Shown: positions 44,762 through 56,763, numbered from the stretch's first letter. The stretch is DNA of 64,000 nt from Gautieria morchelliformis (GCA_015179125.1 WHVA01000154.1:158076-222075); one strand, 5' to 3'. Translations and numbers: made by a program. Notes: generated by a model not told the origin, from the letters alone.

Positions 44762-46073
44762 GCAACGTCAAGAAGCGAGTTGACAGGTTCCGTATCAAGA
44801 GTGAGACAACATTATCATCACGGAAAACCCATAATATACAACGAACTAAAGTTACTTTAGCACGCTTGTCCCTAGAAGATAAAGGAAGCCGGAGCCGAGA
44901 AGACAGAGAGATGAAGCACAGCTTGGAAGAAGAAAGAAGGCGTGTGGCGAGCATATCGTAAGGAGGACAGCAGCAAAGATGTGAAGACGGACGCAGGGCA
45001 GGACTGGTAGAAGAAGAGGCCCTGGAAGCCACGGACATCTGGAATGAGCAATGACACAGAAAAATGCGTAAAGAAGGATACGGCATGACACGGAAGAGCA
45101 GGAATGCTTGTAATAACGACACAGCACGACAGGGAAGAACGGCGAGAGAAAAGGAAGATGACAACATGTCAGCTATGGTGTTGAAGGATAAGAAGGCGTA
45201 GTGTAACAATAGCGGACGTGAGGTAGCTGGTGGAAGAAAAGTCCAGAAGTAGACAGGGGAGAATGGTGGAAAACATATAAAACGTGGTAGGCCAAAAATA
45301 TAAAAGTCGGGCTTAGCAGGCCGTGATAACGCCGAAATATGTTTATCTCGGGCTCAAGATTATGCAGGGTAAAGAAAAAAAGGAGAAACAGATACTTATT
45401 TAACATAATCCGTCCAGGAACATCGAAATCCTCTCCCCTTCTTTCAGTCGGAGTCGGGAACATCTTGGGAGAAAGCACATTTGCCCGATCCCCGGGGCCT
45501 AAAAATATACACTTCGGTGAGACGCATCCTCTCATGTTCGTACAAGCTACTTTCTCACGGTCTTGACAGCTTCGTTCTGCCTGAGGCCGAAAAAGGCCCA
45601 AGACCGCTAAATTTACGCCCCTTCAAATGAATCACATCTAATAAGGTAGTACTTACCCATCCACCTGATTTTCACACTCTCACTTCTCTACCCATGCCAA
45701 TCGTGGAGGCGTGCGTGTGGAAACGTGCTCGCGGGGGAGCTCGGCGCCAGGAGAAGAGGCCTGTGCCGGTAACCCCGAAACATGGTACGTGTATGCGTGC
45801 TGTATAGTATGTAATACACCCAAGCGTTTTATCTTAGATGCTAGGGAGTAAGTAGTGCAATTAATTGTATAAGTATGTATCGGTACCTAACAAGTCATGT
45901 GGTTTATTATTCTGTTCTTTAGGTACAGTATAAACCAATGTTTTATCTTCGACACTAGGGATTTAATACTCTTTAGGTTACAAGCCCCGGTCCTATGTAT
46001 CAGTGTATCAATTGCAAACATGAGTAGCCTCGTTGAAAGAAGGATTACCAGACAAGCAATGGGAGTGCTTACC
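44762..46073. other. No recognised gene
   Basis: Purine-rich plus strand at 44800-45200 explains the long Leu/Ser-rich frames on the minus strand. No known motif or RNA gene is seen. Confidence 0.35.
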
Positions 46074-46619
46074 AGGTTTTTCCGAAGCTGCGCAGCCACA
46101 GATGCCTTTTCTACCGATGGGCGCAGGGCCAGGTTCAGTTCATGGGTCAGAATATGGTGGGGTTCCTCAAATGGGCTTCCCGAACACCGCCAGCACGCAT
46201 GGAATGGGCATACCATGGATCCAAGAAACACTATCATGTCGATCTCAACATGTTTGGTGGCGGCGGCTCGGGTAGTTTCAGTGGCACCACCATCGCCCAA
46301 TATGAACATGGGCCAGCAGCCGATGTCCACGTTCTCGATGGCGACCTCTTTCAGTCCTTTTGCGAGCCCTAAGGCTAGTCAAAGCACAGACCCTACAGAC
46401 GAGGGGCTATTGGGTCTTCTGAGGCACTACCTCAGCACGCAAGATCTGATGACTGTAACAAAGAAGTAAGCAGTTGGTTCCCCCAGATCGTACTCTGGCT
46501 GAACCATGTGCCACAGAACCGCTCGCGAGGCCGTGATGGCCCGTTTCCCCAATGCGGACTTGACATCCCGCAAGGACTTCCTTAATCAGTCCATGGAGAG
46601 CATCTTGTCTGAAAGTTAG
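46074..46619 (+). pseudogene. C-terminal fragment of a class V/VI chitin synthase (DEK_C domain)
   Basis: A Gly/Met/Pro-rich linker (QPQMPFLPMGAGPGSVHGSE, LNMFGGGGSGSFS), then in another frame PMSTFSMATSFSPFASP and the DEK_C domain LLGLLRHYLSTQDLMTVTKK, a 51-nt intron (46466-46516), AREAVMARFPNADLTSRKDF and a stop at 46617-46619. Basidiomycete chitin synthases with myosin motors end in this way. The catalytic and myosin domains are absent and at least one frameshift (near 46280) breaks the linker, so it is a captured or leftover 3' end. Confidence 0.75.
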
Positions 46620-46655
46620 ATCGAACTCTCTTTGTCGCGCTGTCCTTCCAGACGT

Positions 46656-46748
46656 CTAACGCTTTTTATCTTTTCTGCGGACTATTCGGCTTTTCGTAAC
46701 ATCATGTTATGAAAAGGCAAATAGTTCGCAGGAAAGATAAAAAGCTAA
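46656..46748. repeat. Inverted repeat at the inner edge of element A
   Basis: Imperfect arms of about 45 bp (ctaacgctttttatcttttc... and ...ggaaagataaaaagctaac) meet around 46702. The same end sequence closes element B at 60291-60338. It lies about 40 bp past the chitin synthase stop codon. Confidence 0.75.
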
Positions 46749-47189
46749 CATCCCACATCGCACCTCTCTTTTGCATGAAGGATCCTGTTTGTCTGACCAA
46801 TGTAATCCACTCATCATATTCATACCATATGGACACCTACTTACTTTAAAGTCGCTGAGGAGTCTCAGTTGACCGATACTACTATCAATAGAATGACCTG
46901 TTGAATAACTTATATACAGGTACAGTAGTACCATCTTTCCTCTAGCGAGTTACTTTACTGGACTTAAGTCATTAAATAACAACTCAATCACCCGAGAGCA
47001 AGGCCTCGGTCGTGGACGGCGGGCAATTCCGAATGGACGCTGCCGCTGCGCCACGGGCAACATCGGAACCACATACACTACACGTGGAAATGTGTCCGGT
47101 CTTGGCCCAGATCACACCATCTTGTCTCTATAAAGTCCCATCATCGTATCGATGGTCGATCGCAACCCAGACCTGCACGCTCATCTACA

Positions 47190-47501
47190 TCAGCTTGCAT
47201 GGAGAATCCTCCACACCGCTCCCTCATACATATTTCGAAACACCTCCTCGTCATATCGGACCAGCTCCGCCATCCGCTCATGAGCGAACTGCTTTGCTAC
47301 TTCAAAGCTCGGAGGTGGTATGCCTCGCCCGGCGCTGCAGCTTGTTAGGTGATCAGCGAGGCCCGCCAGCCTCACATAGTAGGAGGTTGGGTTCCGGCAC
47401 GGGGAGTGTGGGCAGCGTGTCCTGAATTTGCTGGCACCCAGCATTCTCGCCTCGGTGTTGATGATGGTCGCTTGGGACATCTCTATCTGTCCTTCCTCCA
47501 T
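47190..47501 (-). CDS. Small putative zinc-finger protein of element A
   Basis: Frame MSQATIINTEARMLGASKFR, then CPHSPC...LADHLTSC, which could bind one zinc ion, and a helical tail (EVAKQFAHERMAELVRYDEE) ending WRILHAS. Its counterpart at 58891-59181 in element B differs mostly by conservative changes (D/E, K/R, Y/F) and keeps the frame, which suggests past selection on the protein. An alternative overlapping frame is also open. Its function is unknown. Confidence 0.45.
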   Translation of the reverse strand: MEEGQIEMSQATIINTEARMLGASKFRTRCPHSPCRNPTSYYVRLAGLADHLTSCSAGRGIPPPSFEVAKQFAHERMAELVRYDEEVFRNMYEGAVWRILHAS

Positions 47502-48036
47502 CCTTCTTATCTATATAGTTGCATTGCGTGCCAGCATTGGCAATTATATCGATAGGGCTGAGCAGCCGCTCAGGTCGAACGCGACGGCGGGGTGCCCTTG
47601 AGCGCACTGTGGTTTGCCGTGCTGGATGGCGTCTGGCGCTACCATCCGACTGCACCAGGGCAGAAGTCCCGGCTGGGGAAATATAAGTGGTTATTCCACA
47701 CATTTCCGCCGTCGTGATGCCTCTTCGTCTAGGTGATAGTTGCAGGTTGATCTGCCAGGGCCGTCAATGTAGTCATTTTTAAACTCACTCTCCATGACTG
47801 CCACCATGTATTCACTGCTGTACCTCATCTACGATGTGTGCACGTTCTTGGACTGTCTGATACGGTTTCCAAATTTCTCTTGGGGACCGATAGTCCGGTC
47901 TTACCTCGTTGCTACCACTTGGCAGGTGTGCCGCTGGCCGAAGTATGTCAGCCTTTATCTCCCTGAGTACAGCGACAAGACTGTATCTTCCTCGTGCAAT
48001 CAACTGTACGTACGTGTGCACGGAGTCGTGCAGAAC

Positions 48037-48120
48037 ATTGGGCTGAGTCATCAACTCGTCATATGGTTGAACCGTTGACTCGGAACCGTTGAATATGACG
48101 AGTTGATGACTCAGCCCAAT
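48037..48120. repeat. 28-bp perfect inverted repeat beside the CACTA insertion
   Basis: Arms 48037-48064 and 48093-48120 match exactly around a 28-nt loop that contains aaccgttga twice. The left arm lies in the YDEL region of element A. The CACTA element begins two bases after the right arm. Confidence 0.92.
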
Positions 48121-48681
48121 TCACTGTAGAAAACTCCGACATTAGATTTCGGTACCTTTTACACAAACGGTAATATTCAGTACCTTTGAGCACTGACAAA
48201 TCAGTGCTCAAAAATATCATTAAATGAGCACCAAAAATAAGTGCTTTGGAGCACTGAATTTCAGATACTAAAAAACATGCAAGTATGTGAAAAAAATTTT
48301 TTGAAACGCGATCGCCCTCTTCACTCGGCCGTCATAGCCCCACTTAGACATCCATCCACAGAGGTTGTATATCGTGCAAGCCGAGTGATTATGCGCCATA
48401 GGGCCGATGAATCCGGAAAGTATTGGCCGTTGAACTGTTTGCTGGAATCGGATGGTGCGTGGACGGCGATGGAATTGACCATGGTGGAGAGATGCTCGCG
48501 GGTGAAGGTATCAATTTGAAATTGGAAAAGTCGCAGCCGTGGGTCAGTCGGGGGTGCCTCGGGGAGGAACTCAGCGTGCAGTTGGCTGGCCTTAGATCGA
48601 CAGGCTGCAGTGATTGTGCGTTGTAGGTTAGTGACGTACAAGTTAATGTACATAAATGCCAGATATACGCACCAGATTCCT

Positions 48682-51600
48682 CTATTGCTCCTCTTGCTGC
48701 ACGGGATCCACGAAGACTGTGCGTGCATAGTCTCCACTCCTGTCCACGATTCCCCACTCGTTACCTCGCCTGACTCGTCCTACCACGCACTCAACTGTGC
48801 GTAAATCAATCACGATCGGCGCCGTGGTCAAAGAGTAAGTGGTTACAACTTTGGTTGCATCCCGACCGCCTGTCGAACAAGGCATCACCAGGGCGAGGAG
48901 GTGACGTTTCGGCATCGCGATGTTGATACATGGTGCGCGACGTAGGACAACATCGATGATGCTTTCTAGTTGTCCATAGAATATCTGACGTATTTGCTCT
49001 GGTTCCGAGTCGCGTCCACGACGGTGATTTTGCACAAGGAGCGTGTACTACTCACGAGATTAGCCACAGATATGGAAACTTAGCAGGGTGAGAAGTAACA
49101 CACGCGGACAAAGGAAGAGTCGCGTGTAGTTTCAGCTTGGGCCTGGCTGACGGCACATGCAGCGCGTATCTTGTCGCCACCATTAGCTATTCTTACCTTA
49201 CCCCATTGGGTCATTGTCTCTGGTAGTACAGCTCTGATGTCCTTAGCCTCACATGTGTAGAGCAATGTGAGGTATTGACAGAGTCGTCGTCGCATGTCCA
49301 CATCTGGCTTGAAGTTGAACTTGCGAGGGGCTCGAAGGATAGAATTGGGGTCTATCCATTGGCGATCAACCCCAGTGAGCAGATAATAGTATATGACGCA
49401 CATTCAGGGTAAGTCACTTCTGTAGATTTCAGCGCTCCCTCCATCGCACCAGATGACAGGTGATCCCAAACCCGTTGGTAGCATACTTTCAGCTGAGAAA
49501 GTTGTGCTGACCGCTTCATGTACATTGCAAGTGTGGCGTATGGATGGAGGCGTGAGTTTATACGAGATGAAAGCTTGCCGCAATAGCGTTCCATTGGGAA
49601 TGCCCATGTAGTCCACCCAGGGCCACAGCGTCGGATGTATTCAGGCACATGAAGCAATGCATGAATGTTGAACGTGCATGCGAGCAAATTGGCTTCTTTG
49701 TAGCCATAATACCACCTGAAAGGAGATGTGAACTCGCCAAAGTGCGATCGGATTGAACATTGCACATACTTTTCGTATTGAGTAACCCATTTAATAATCT
49801 TCCCTTCAAGGTCATCTATCTCCCCATGAGTAATAGAGAACTGTAAAAGGATCTTGATGATAGCCACTAGATCACAAAAGTGTCGGTAATACTTGTCCTT
49901 GGGGAAGCGGCCCCGAAGAACGAAGGGTCCGACATATTGAACCCAGAACGACCAGAACTCCGCCTTGTACTTTGAGTTTGATATGTCAGGGAGTGCGCCG
50001 ACAAATTCTGAAGGAAGTGTCTTGTGGGCTTCTGCGGTTTCGAGGCCAATCTGCTCCCAAACACTTTGGGCTAAACGGTAGCCGGCATCAGCTGGTTCGA
50101 TACCTTTGAATTTCCCTGAGCCCGTCCATTGTTGTTGTAGTAATGGACATATATTTTCGAAAACCAAGTGCATTAGATCGTGAGGGAAAGAATCGGGGAA
50201 GGACAGGCCGGGAATCCGGAGGACCTTGGAAAGACGATTAACGCCGTAGTGGGTCGAGAGTCGATCCCGATGGCGTTGAGTGTCAGCCTGTGCGATCTCA
50301 ATTAGCTGGTCTTGCAAGGTGGCTCGGGTGCGTAATGGCAGCTCGCAGGGATTCCAACCATCGTCCTGGTTTGGTCCAGGGTGCCGTGGGGCACGTAAAG
50401 CAGCGTAGTAAGTCACCTTGTTGTTCCGTTTCATCGGCGATCCTCTGATCATACAGAGCCTGCAGGGTGCGTAACCGTTGTGGCCTTTCAGGCACAGGAA
50501 CTTGGACATGGCCGGCAGGTCACCAGAGAACAAAATTAGGTATGCATGGAGATCAAAACTTGCACCAAGTTGGGCATCATAGGTGCGTACTCCGTGTGCG
50601 AGCTTGTATAATTCTTCTCGCAGTGGGATGAAAAAGGAGTCGAGGAGTTTGGGAGAATGGGGGCCAGGGATAACAGCAATCGGGAATAAATTTTCGAGCC
50701 GAGTGCGTATTTCAGGGGGGAGGTTGAAGTTGATCAGAATAATGGGCCATGCAGAATTGCTCTTCTTCTTTCCCAAAGCAGGACGAACAGCAAAGACCTA
50801 GTTCCATCGTTCAGTCATTCAGTTAGTGTAAGATATGTAGATGTGACGTACCTGGAACCCATCAGTGGAGCCACCAAGCGCTATGTCTCTGCTGTCGGAG
50901 AAATATTTGTGACCAAGCCGTGCACCCTCCACTTCAACGTAGGCGTGGAGTAGACTTTGATAATGTGACCCGTCGAACACATCACTTACTTCACCCTCGA
51001 TCGATTCACGAGTGGCTCGGTACTTCAGCCGCTCAATCATCGGCAGTGACTCATACCAGGCTATAAGTCGAGGTATGATCGGGAGGTAGGGGAATCGTGC
51101 GATTGGTTTACCATTAGCATGGTAGCGAGGTCGGTGGCACTCGGGGCAATGCGTGTCATCCTTGTGTGAGTCCATGAATAGGCAGCATGACCGATCACAC
51201 ATGTCATAAAAGATCGGGGTAACGCCTGATAGTAGTTCTATCCGTCGATACATAAGATATTCTGTGTCCATATTGAGCTTGTGCCGAAAGAAACGGCGGA
51301 GGTTGTTGTATGTTGACCGAGGGAGACCGGAGCCTTCCATGCGCAATGCGAATGCACTAATATGGTCCATATCATCATCAGTAAGTTCATGCTCGCCTAG
51401 ATATCCCACTTAGTAAATATGTCACACAAGCTTCACACACTCACGTAATTCATGCAATTGAGCTTGCCATTCGTCACCATATCGTTCTTGAAGGACACGA
51501 ACCAGATCGTCTTCGGTGATGTCATCATCGTATTCTTCTTCCTCTTCCTCCTCCCCCTCTGATTCATCTTCATCTTCCTCCTCAACCTCGATGTGGCCCC

Positions 51601-51892
51601 ATGGGAATGGTTGGTCATCTTCAGACTGTCCCGTGTCCGAGTCCGAGTCTGAGGTCACTTGAGCAACAGTATCAGTGTGGTCTGAGATTGGATCTTGATC
51701 AACTGTGTCATCGTCAGGTTTGTAGTTTGCAAAGTCTGGTTGACTGTGCCTGTCGGCTCCACCGTCTGATCCGGATTCTGAGGGGTCAAGCGCTCTAGCT
51801 TTTTTTAGAAGGTGTCGGTGTCGTCGACGTTGGCGACTGCTGATAGGTTTTGTGCATGTAGGAATACACAGACATGGGCGGGTGTCTGGCAT
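48682..51892 (-). CDS. CACTA-type transposase (Tnp2/Plavaka family), 1004 aa
   Basis: Five exons, 51892-51445, 51408-50852, 50797-49402, 49351-49104 and 49047-48682, total 3015 nt in one frame. The N-terminus has a Cys cluster (PCLCIPTC) and a long acidic Ser/Glu/Asp tract. Next comes a Cys/His region (YDMCDRSCCLF, DTHCPECHRPRY), then the Tnp2 core: DGFQV, HAYLILFSGDLPAMSK, GHNGYAPCRLCMI and FPHDLMHLVFENICPLL. The C-terminal part (APRKFNFKPDVDMRRRLCQYL, RDSSFVRYTLLV) matches fungal CACTA transposases. The 36-nt first intron is unusually short. It should bind the element ends and catalyse excision and insertion. A shared 160-bp intergenic region separates it from the companion gene. Confidence 0.9.
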
Positions 51893-52052
51893 TATGCTAT
51901 GTGCGTAGTCCAAAATTTCTCCAAGTGATTGAATCTCCGATGCAATAGAAATTCTAACTCCATTCTCCCGACCTCCACCCCGACTAACAGAAAAGAGGCT
52001 TCAACACGTTTTCACCAATCTTAGTCGTGTCCATTCTCAATAACTTGGCATA
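51893..52052. promoter_or_regulatory. Divergent promoter region of the CACTA genes
   Basis: The 160 bp between the transposase and companion start codons must hold both promoters. No clear TATA box is seen. Confidence 0.45.
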
Positions 52053-54021
52053 ATGGAGCGTGCCACGAGGAAAACGCAAAGTGAGTCTCATATTTGTGAT
52101 GTTATCGCGCGATCAATCCCCGCTCAACACCCTTACACGCATGTGCCAAAGGGCTCATTGAACAGATGATATCTGAAGGATTGGACCCCAAGACAGTGTT
52201 TCATTCGATTCCTAATGGTATGTCTCATTTCAAGTGAATACGACTCGCATGTAATGCACTGATATTGATGCTATGTCATAGCCGCTACTTCTCCTCCTGT
52301 GGACAACGACCCTGAAGACAGCGACTCAGGCAGATCTGAACTTACACCCCCTCCCTCCCACTATGACCCAGAACACAGCCATCAACCTGAGTCCATGGAT
52401 ATTGACAGCAATTCTGGGGACATGTCTGAGGACGAAGAGCCATCATTTATTCACCCAGGTGACGTTGCCAGCCCTGATCATGGAAATGACAGTGCCCGTA
52501 GCAATAGCGATGACTCAGAATCTGAGGATGATGAAGATGATAACGATGATCGCAGCAGCAGCGATGACAACAGCAACCGCATCAATCATGACCAGCCACC
52601 GAAAAATGAGAAGGCACGCATGGAGCAGCATGCCGACTTCACCCTGCTGGAACTTGAGAATAGCACAGGGCACATCGAGAAAATTCCGAAACCGGCGGGC
52701 ACTGGTGGCCGTGACTACAATATTCGTGAAATGATGGGACTTGGAGCTGAGACTTCAGCGAATGCAAATTGGTACAGGGACATCTCGGTGAGTTATAATT
52801 GAGGTACAAATATAAATATAATGATTTGTTCTTCTAGCGTTCTGTTCGTGAGTTCGCCAATAAATATCTCGATATACATCAATGCATGCGCAAGCAACAA
52901 CGCCGCCATCAAATGCTTGTGGATGAGAATGTAAGTCCTTATCTATGTATAAGTAGTCACCTCGGGATTGATGTAATGTATATAAACCAGGTGTTGCGAG
53001 TCCACCCTGTGCTCAGGCACTTCGACAACACCTGGCCAATTTATGCGCTTACCCAACAGTATCTCAAGAATATGGTCGAGCAATCACGGCAAGCGAAGAA
53101 GCGCAATGACAAACGAGTGTCCCACGAAGAGCCTACATCTGGGAATGCCACCGAAATCACCTCGACCACCAGCGTTACCATGCCTGTGTCCAGTTCCAAA
53201 TCCAAGACGAAGAAGAAGGCCCATACGATTGTGGAGGTTGCGTCACAAGATGGCATAGGTAAACACACTCCAAAGGTGGCGAAGCAATGCCAGCCTACTG
53301 TCAAAGTACGTATTCACTGCTACTCATCTCACTGTGGTCTAACCACGTTGCATTCTTACTTCACAGGCTCCATCGAAGGACAACACCACCAAGGGGAAAT
53401 CGGGTCACAATACCTCCCAGGTGATTTCATCGATAGGCGGTGTAGATTTCTTTTAACGAGATCCATTCTATAAGGACAAGCCTTCGAAATCCAAGAAAAC
53501 AGTCCGCCCCAAGCCTAACTACAAACCACCTGACAACCACGACATCAATCTCGATCTCGAGACCCTAGGGGTTAAAAAAACGAAAGGTAAACAGAAGCAA
53601 GCACCTCTCCCTGTCCCTCCTGCCGTCAATGTCTCAAAGAAGAGTGCAACAAACTCTATCAAGAAAGCCAAGAGGAAAATCATCGAAGACAGTGTTGAGG
53701 ATGGTGTTGGCCCGGTAAGTCTGTCATTCCTTCGATTACATATTTTGATGCATTTATATATAGTCCAAACGCTACAAAACAGTCGATTCAATCCCAAAGA
53801 AGACCATAGAAGTAAAGGTAGGCCTATTATTATGCTCCTGGATGTCAAACTATGCTGATATCGCACAGGTGGTTCCGCCGGCACCATCTACATCTGCAGC
53901 CACTGCTGATGGAGCCAGGAAGTCCCAGCGCAAGGTAAGTAAGTGTATTCGATGCCGTTGCGCTATGCTGATGGAGACATAGTCGATCCCGTCTGCTAGA
54001 GCTCGTGGTGCCAACCCATGA
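52053..54021 (+). CDS. CACTA companion protein, 486 aa
   Basis: Ten exons in one frame: 52053-52080, 52152-52217, 52282-52787, 52838-52930, 52991-53305, 53367-53420, 53475-53714, 53764-53817, 53869-53934, 53983-54021. MERATRKTQRLIEQMISEGL opens the protein. An acidic Ser/Asp/Glu-rich region (residues 35-130) is followed by a conserved-looking patch (NIREMMGLGAETSANANWYR, FANKYLDIHQCMRKQQRRH, VHPVLRHFDNTWPIYALTQQ), then a long Lys/Ser/Pro-rich tail with nuclear-localisation-like clusters. No catalytic motif is seen. By analogy with TnpA-type partners of plant CACTA elements it may bind the subterminal repeats; that is inference. Confidence 0.8.
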
Positions 54022-54661
54022 TGCTCTCGAACCCTCCCCCCTCTTCTATTACTTGGTACCTGCGTAGGCCATTTTCCATTGTATCTGCCCCACACTGACT
54101 ACGTAAAATACAGATAGACCCATGTTCTTGCGCAAGCCGCACCAGCTCTCACAATATGTCCCCTCGGCTGCCCTCACTCCCACAATAGACTGCTCCTGCC
54201 CTCACTCTGCTCGTGCTCAAACTCGATCTTGCTCTTACACTCAAGCTCTCGCTCTCGCAATATGTTCCCTCGGCTGCTCTCACTCTCCCAATATATCGCT
54301 TCCGCTCTCGCACCTGTCTCTACCGGCCGTCAGCTCTCGTCTCTTCTATGATGGTTTGTAACTGCATGTGTCCATTTCATTGTTCACACTAGCTTTCAAT
54401 CAATGTATCTCTAAGTGCTTTTTCAGTAATAGAAAGTACTGTTTTATTGTGTTCTAGAGTACTATTTATAAGTAACTTAGGAGCGGAAAACCAGTGTTCT
54501 AGGACACTGAAAGCGGACATTCTAGCTACTAGATTTCGGTACGCAGCTTATCGAGAGGAAGCGTCAAAAATCCGCTCCCCGGTTACTTATTATCAGTAAC
54601 TTGGGCACTGAAAATTTGGTGCGTAATGTACTTATATTAAGTGCTCCGAGTTACTGCAGTG

Positions 54662-55320
54662 AATTGAACAGCTCCTCCGGCAGACATGACCGTCTCAAAG
54701 GCACCTGGCAGCGTAATAACTAGGCGGAGAGAGTGTCAGCACATGTGCCCCCCAAATGTAAACGACGCGTACCATTGTTCCTCTTCGGGAGTGGGTACCA
54801 ACGGGGTGTCCCGGGCCAACACCGTCACCGTGTTGGCCCGGGACACCCAGTTGGTACCCACACCTGGGCGCATCCTTCCCCCACCGTGCGGGAAGGATGC
54901 GCCCCGCTAGTCACTACCTGACCCTTGCTCAAAGGCATCCTCGAATTGCCAGCGCGACGCGTCTACTTGGCTGGAACGTTGGACGCACAGAAGGAATCGT
55001 GTGCAGTTGTCCCCCGCACTGGTGCCTGCTTCCTGCAAGGGAAACAGCCCAAGATCGTCGAGTTCGCTTCCCGGGCGAACTGGATGATCTTGGGCCGCGT
55101 TGTCGCGGTATGCGTAGCAGGGGTCGCTGTACACAGACCAGCCGGACTAGTTAGTATCTGTAGAAAGTATTAACTTGACATAAAGGAAAATGCACATACA
55201 TGTCCACAAAGGGCTGCCAGCCCTTTGTGGAGATGTATCTGCATTTTCCTTAGCACACTCTTGGTGGAAGGCTTCCACCAAGAGTGTGCTCAGCGCTTCC
55301 ACTGGAAGCGAGACATGGTT
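54662..55320. repeat. Flank of element A with a run of stem-loops
   Basis: Six inverted repeats follow one another: 54791-54861 (32-bp arms, one mismatch), 54866-54904 (15-bp perfect), 55047-55095 (imperfect), 55183-55251 (about 34-bp arms, few mismatches), 55252-55290 (19-bp perfect, 1-nt loop), 55294-55310 (8-bp). The stems differ in sequence. The first shares gttggcccgggacacccagt-like sequence with element B at 58271-58305. Confidence 0.85.
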
Positions 55321-55682
55321 GAAGGTAAAAGGTAGTAGAAGACGAACTGCGTCGCTGTTATAGTTATATATTATCGCAAATGCATTGATTACATGTGACG
55401 CTGTCACGACCTTATCGATTCCTTTGTTCGATTTCCTTTGTACAGTATGTTCGATTGTGCGTTTGCCAAAGCTTATCGGCTGACACCTGACTTACGTCCT
55501 TCCGGCCGGCCGCCAAGCCGCATCAAGTTGACGACGACGCTTTAGCAGTGGAGGCATGTACCAGCGAGATATATTTAGGGGATAATGACTATTCAGTGCG
55601 GGTAACTACGTACGTCTACGTAGCTCTGACAAGATCGAGGGGTCCTGACTCTGCTTGATCCGTACACTACAATCCGAACCGA

Positions 55683-56763
55683 CTACCCAGTCTCGGACAT
55701 TCTGAGGCAACCCTTATTCTGTACCAGAGTAAATTGTGAAGTCCCATCGCTTCCACGTATAACAGTGGCTTCAGCTGATGGGGGCAAGGCGGACGAGCCC
55801 AGCTCAGCAGCGATGCGAATACTCTTAGCTAGCACTTTCACCTGCATCGCAATCTTATATTAGTACATAACTACAACGACTATGAAGCAGAGAACATACA
55901 TCGATTGCGATACTATCCGTCACTCGCGACAACGGAGTGACTGCCCACCTGCCGCAATAGAACAATCAACCGCATGGTCATGTTGAAAAGAATCTCCATA
56001 CTGTGCCACATTGTCCATAAACTCTGCCCGATCGTTCCCAAGGAGCTTTGCAGGTCGGAACACAATCGTGTCTGAGTATCCGAGGGAGGCTAATCTGTCT
56101 TCAGTTTGAGCTTTGCTCCTTCAAGAGTGGTTTAGCATAATTGTCGTGGAGACGAGGCTCTCCCACGTACTTCGTGTAAGGAAACCACGATTTAAGACTC
56201 GCTCCTCCAGACTACAAAATAGATGTATTCTTAGTCAATGAAGTTGCTCCACGGTTACAAACTCACAGAGACGTAAATAAGTCGTTGCTTATGATCTGCC
56301 TGCTTGGCAGCTCGTGCAGCTTCCACAACATAGCTAGGGTTTAGCAGGTCATTAACGTCAAGTTCAAGGGAGGGAGGAAGGGGCCTATCACTCTTGATCG
56401 ACCTTGATGAAGTTCTCCAGACCACCTGCTTTCGTACGCGTGGTACCCATGCTGCGAGCAAGAAATTAGAAACAAATTGGCGAATACGTCGGAATTGCTT
56501 TACGCAATGAATACAACATCCCATTTCTCGTCTTTGAAACCCGCTTCCCCAGGCTTTTCATAGTCTATTACTTTCTGGATAAGCTTCTCTTTATTGTTGA
56601 GCCCGTGCGTGTCCAAGGCAGTCGTGCGTCTGCCGAATTCGCCCACACGGCTAAAGCGAGGTGAGTCCAACACTTCCTTCAAAATGTTCCTTCCTACTGA
56701 GCCCGTTGCACCAAGGATGAGCGCAGATTGCCCGACGACTAGCGCATCACTGGATGTGAACAA
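55683..56763 (-). CDS. FMP52/HTATIP2-like NAD(P)-binding protein, 250 aa
   Basis: Seven exons in one frame: 56763-56504, 56451-56392, 56333-56267, 56211-56171, 56118-56002, 55948-55900, 55841-55683, with introns of 52-58 nt. Rossmann motif ALILGATGSVGRN near residue 13, then GRRTTALD, DVVFIAMGTTRTKAGG, FIKVDQDYVVEAARAAK, LIYVSSGGASLKSWFPYTK (a YxxxK-like site) and DTIVFRPAKLLGN. This order matches the atypical-SDR family of yeast Fmp52 and human TIP30/HTATIP2. Fmp52 is a membrane-associated mitochondrial protein; the present location is unknown. It reads intact. It lies next to the truncated adenylating gene on the same strand. Confidence 0.87.

Larger units (their letters stand above)
46656..48121 (-). 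repeat. Repeat element A, inner part (inverted relative of element B)
   Basis: Collinear on the minus strand with 58330-60338 on the plus strand: the stem-loop or YDEL region, a VLREIKADILRPAAHLPSGS segment, a zinc-finger ORF, a short MVLLYLYIS frame and the terminal repeat. Element A continues at 54662 beyond the CACTA insertion (gaacagctcctccggcagac matches near 58322 in B). Confidence 0.78.
48122..54661 (-). mobile_element. Complete CACTA (Plavaka-like) DNA transposon, 6.5 kb
   Basis: Termini CACTGTAGAAAACTCCG (48122, plus strand) and CACTGCAGTAACTCGGAG (minus strand from 54661) share CACTG-AG-AA-TC-G. Flanks are AATT on both sides (48118-48121 and 54662-54665), a target duplication. Subterminal sequence is rich in gagcactga-type repeats, including a 12-bp stem at 48185-48212. 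It encodes a transposase on the minus strand and a divergent companion gene. It is inserted in repeat element A. Both genes read intact, so the element may be autonomous. Confidence 0.9.

Noticed and set aside
44739..45209. 156-aa Leu/Ser/Phe-rich minus-strand ORF resembling a membrane protein
   Set aside because: Explained by a purine-rich stretch on the plus strand; no consistent start, splice or motif.
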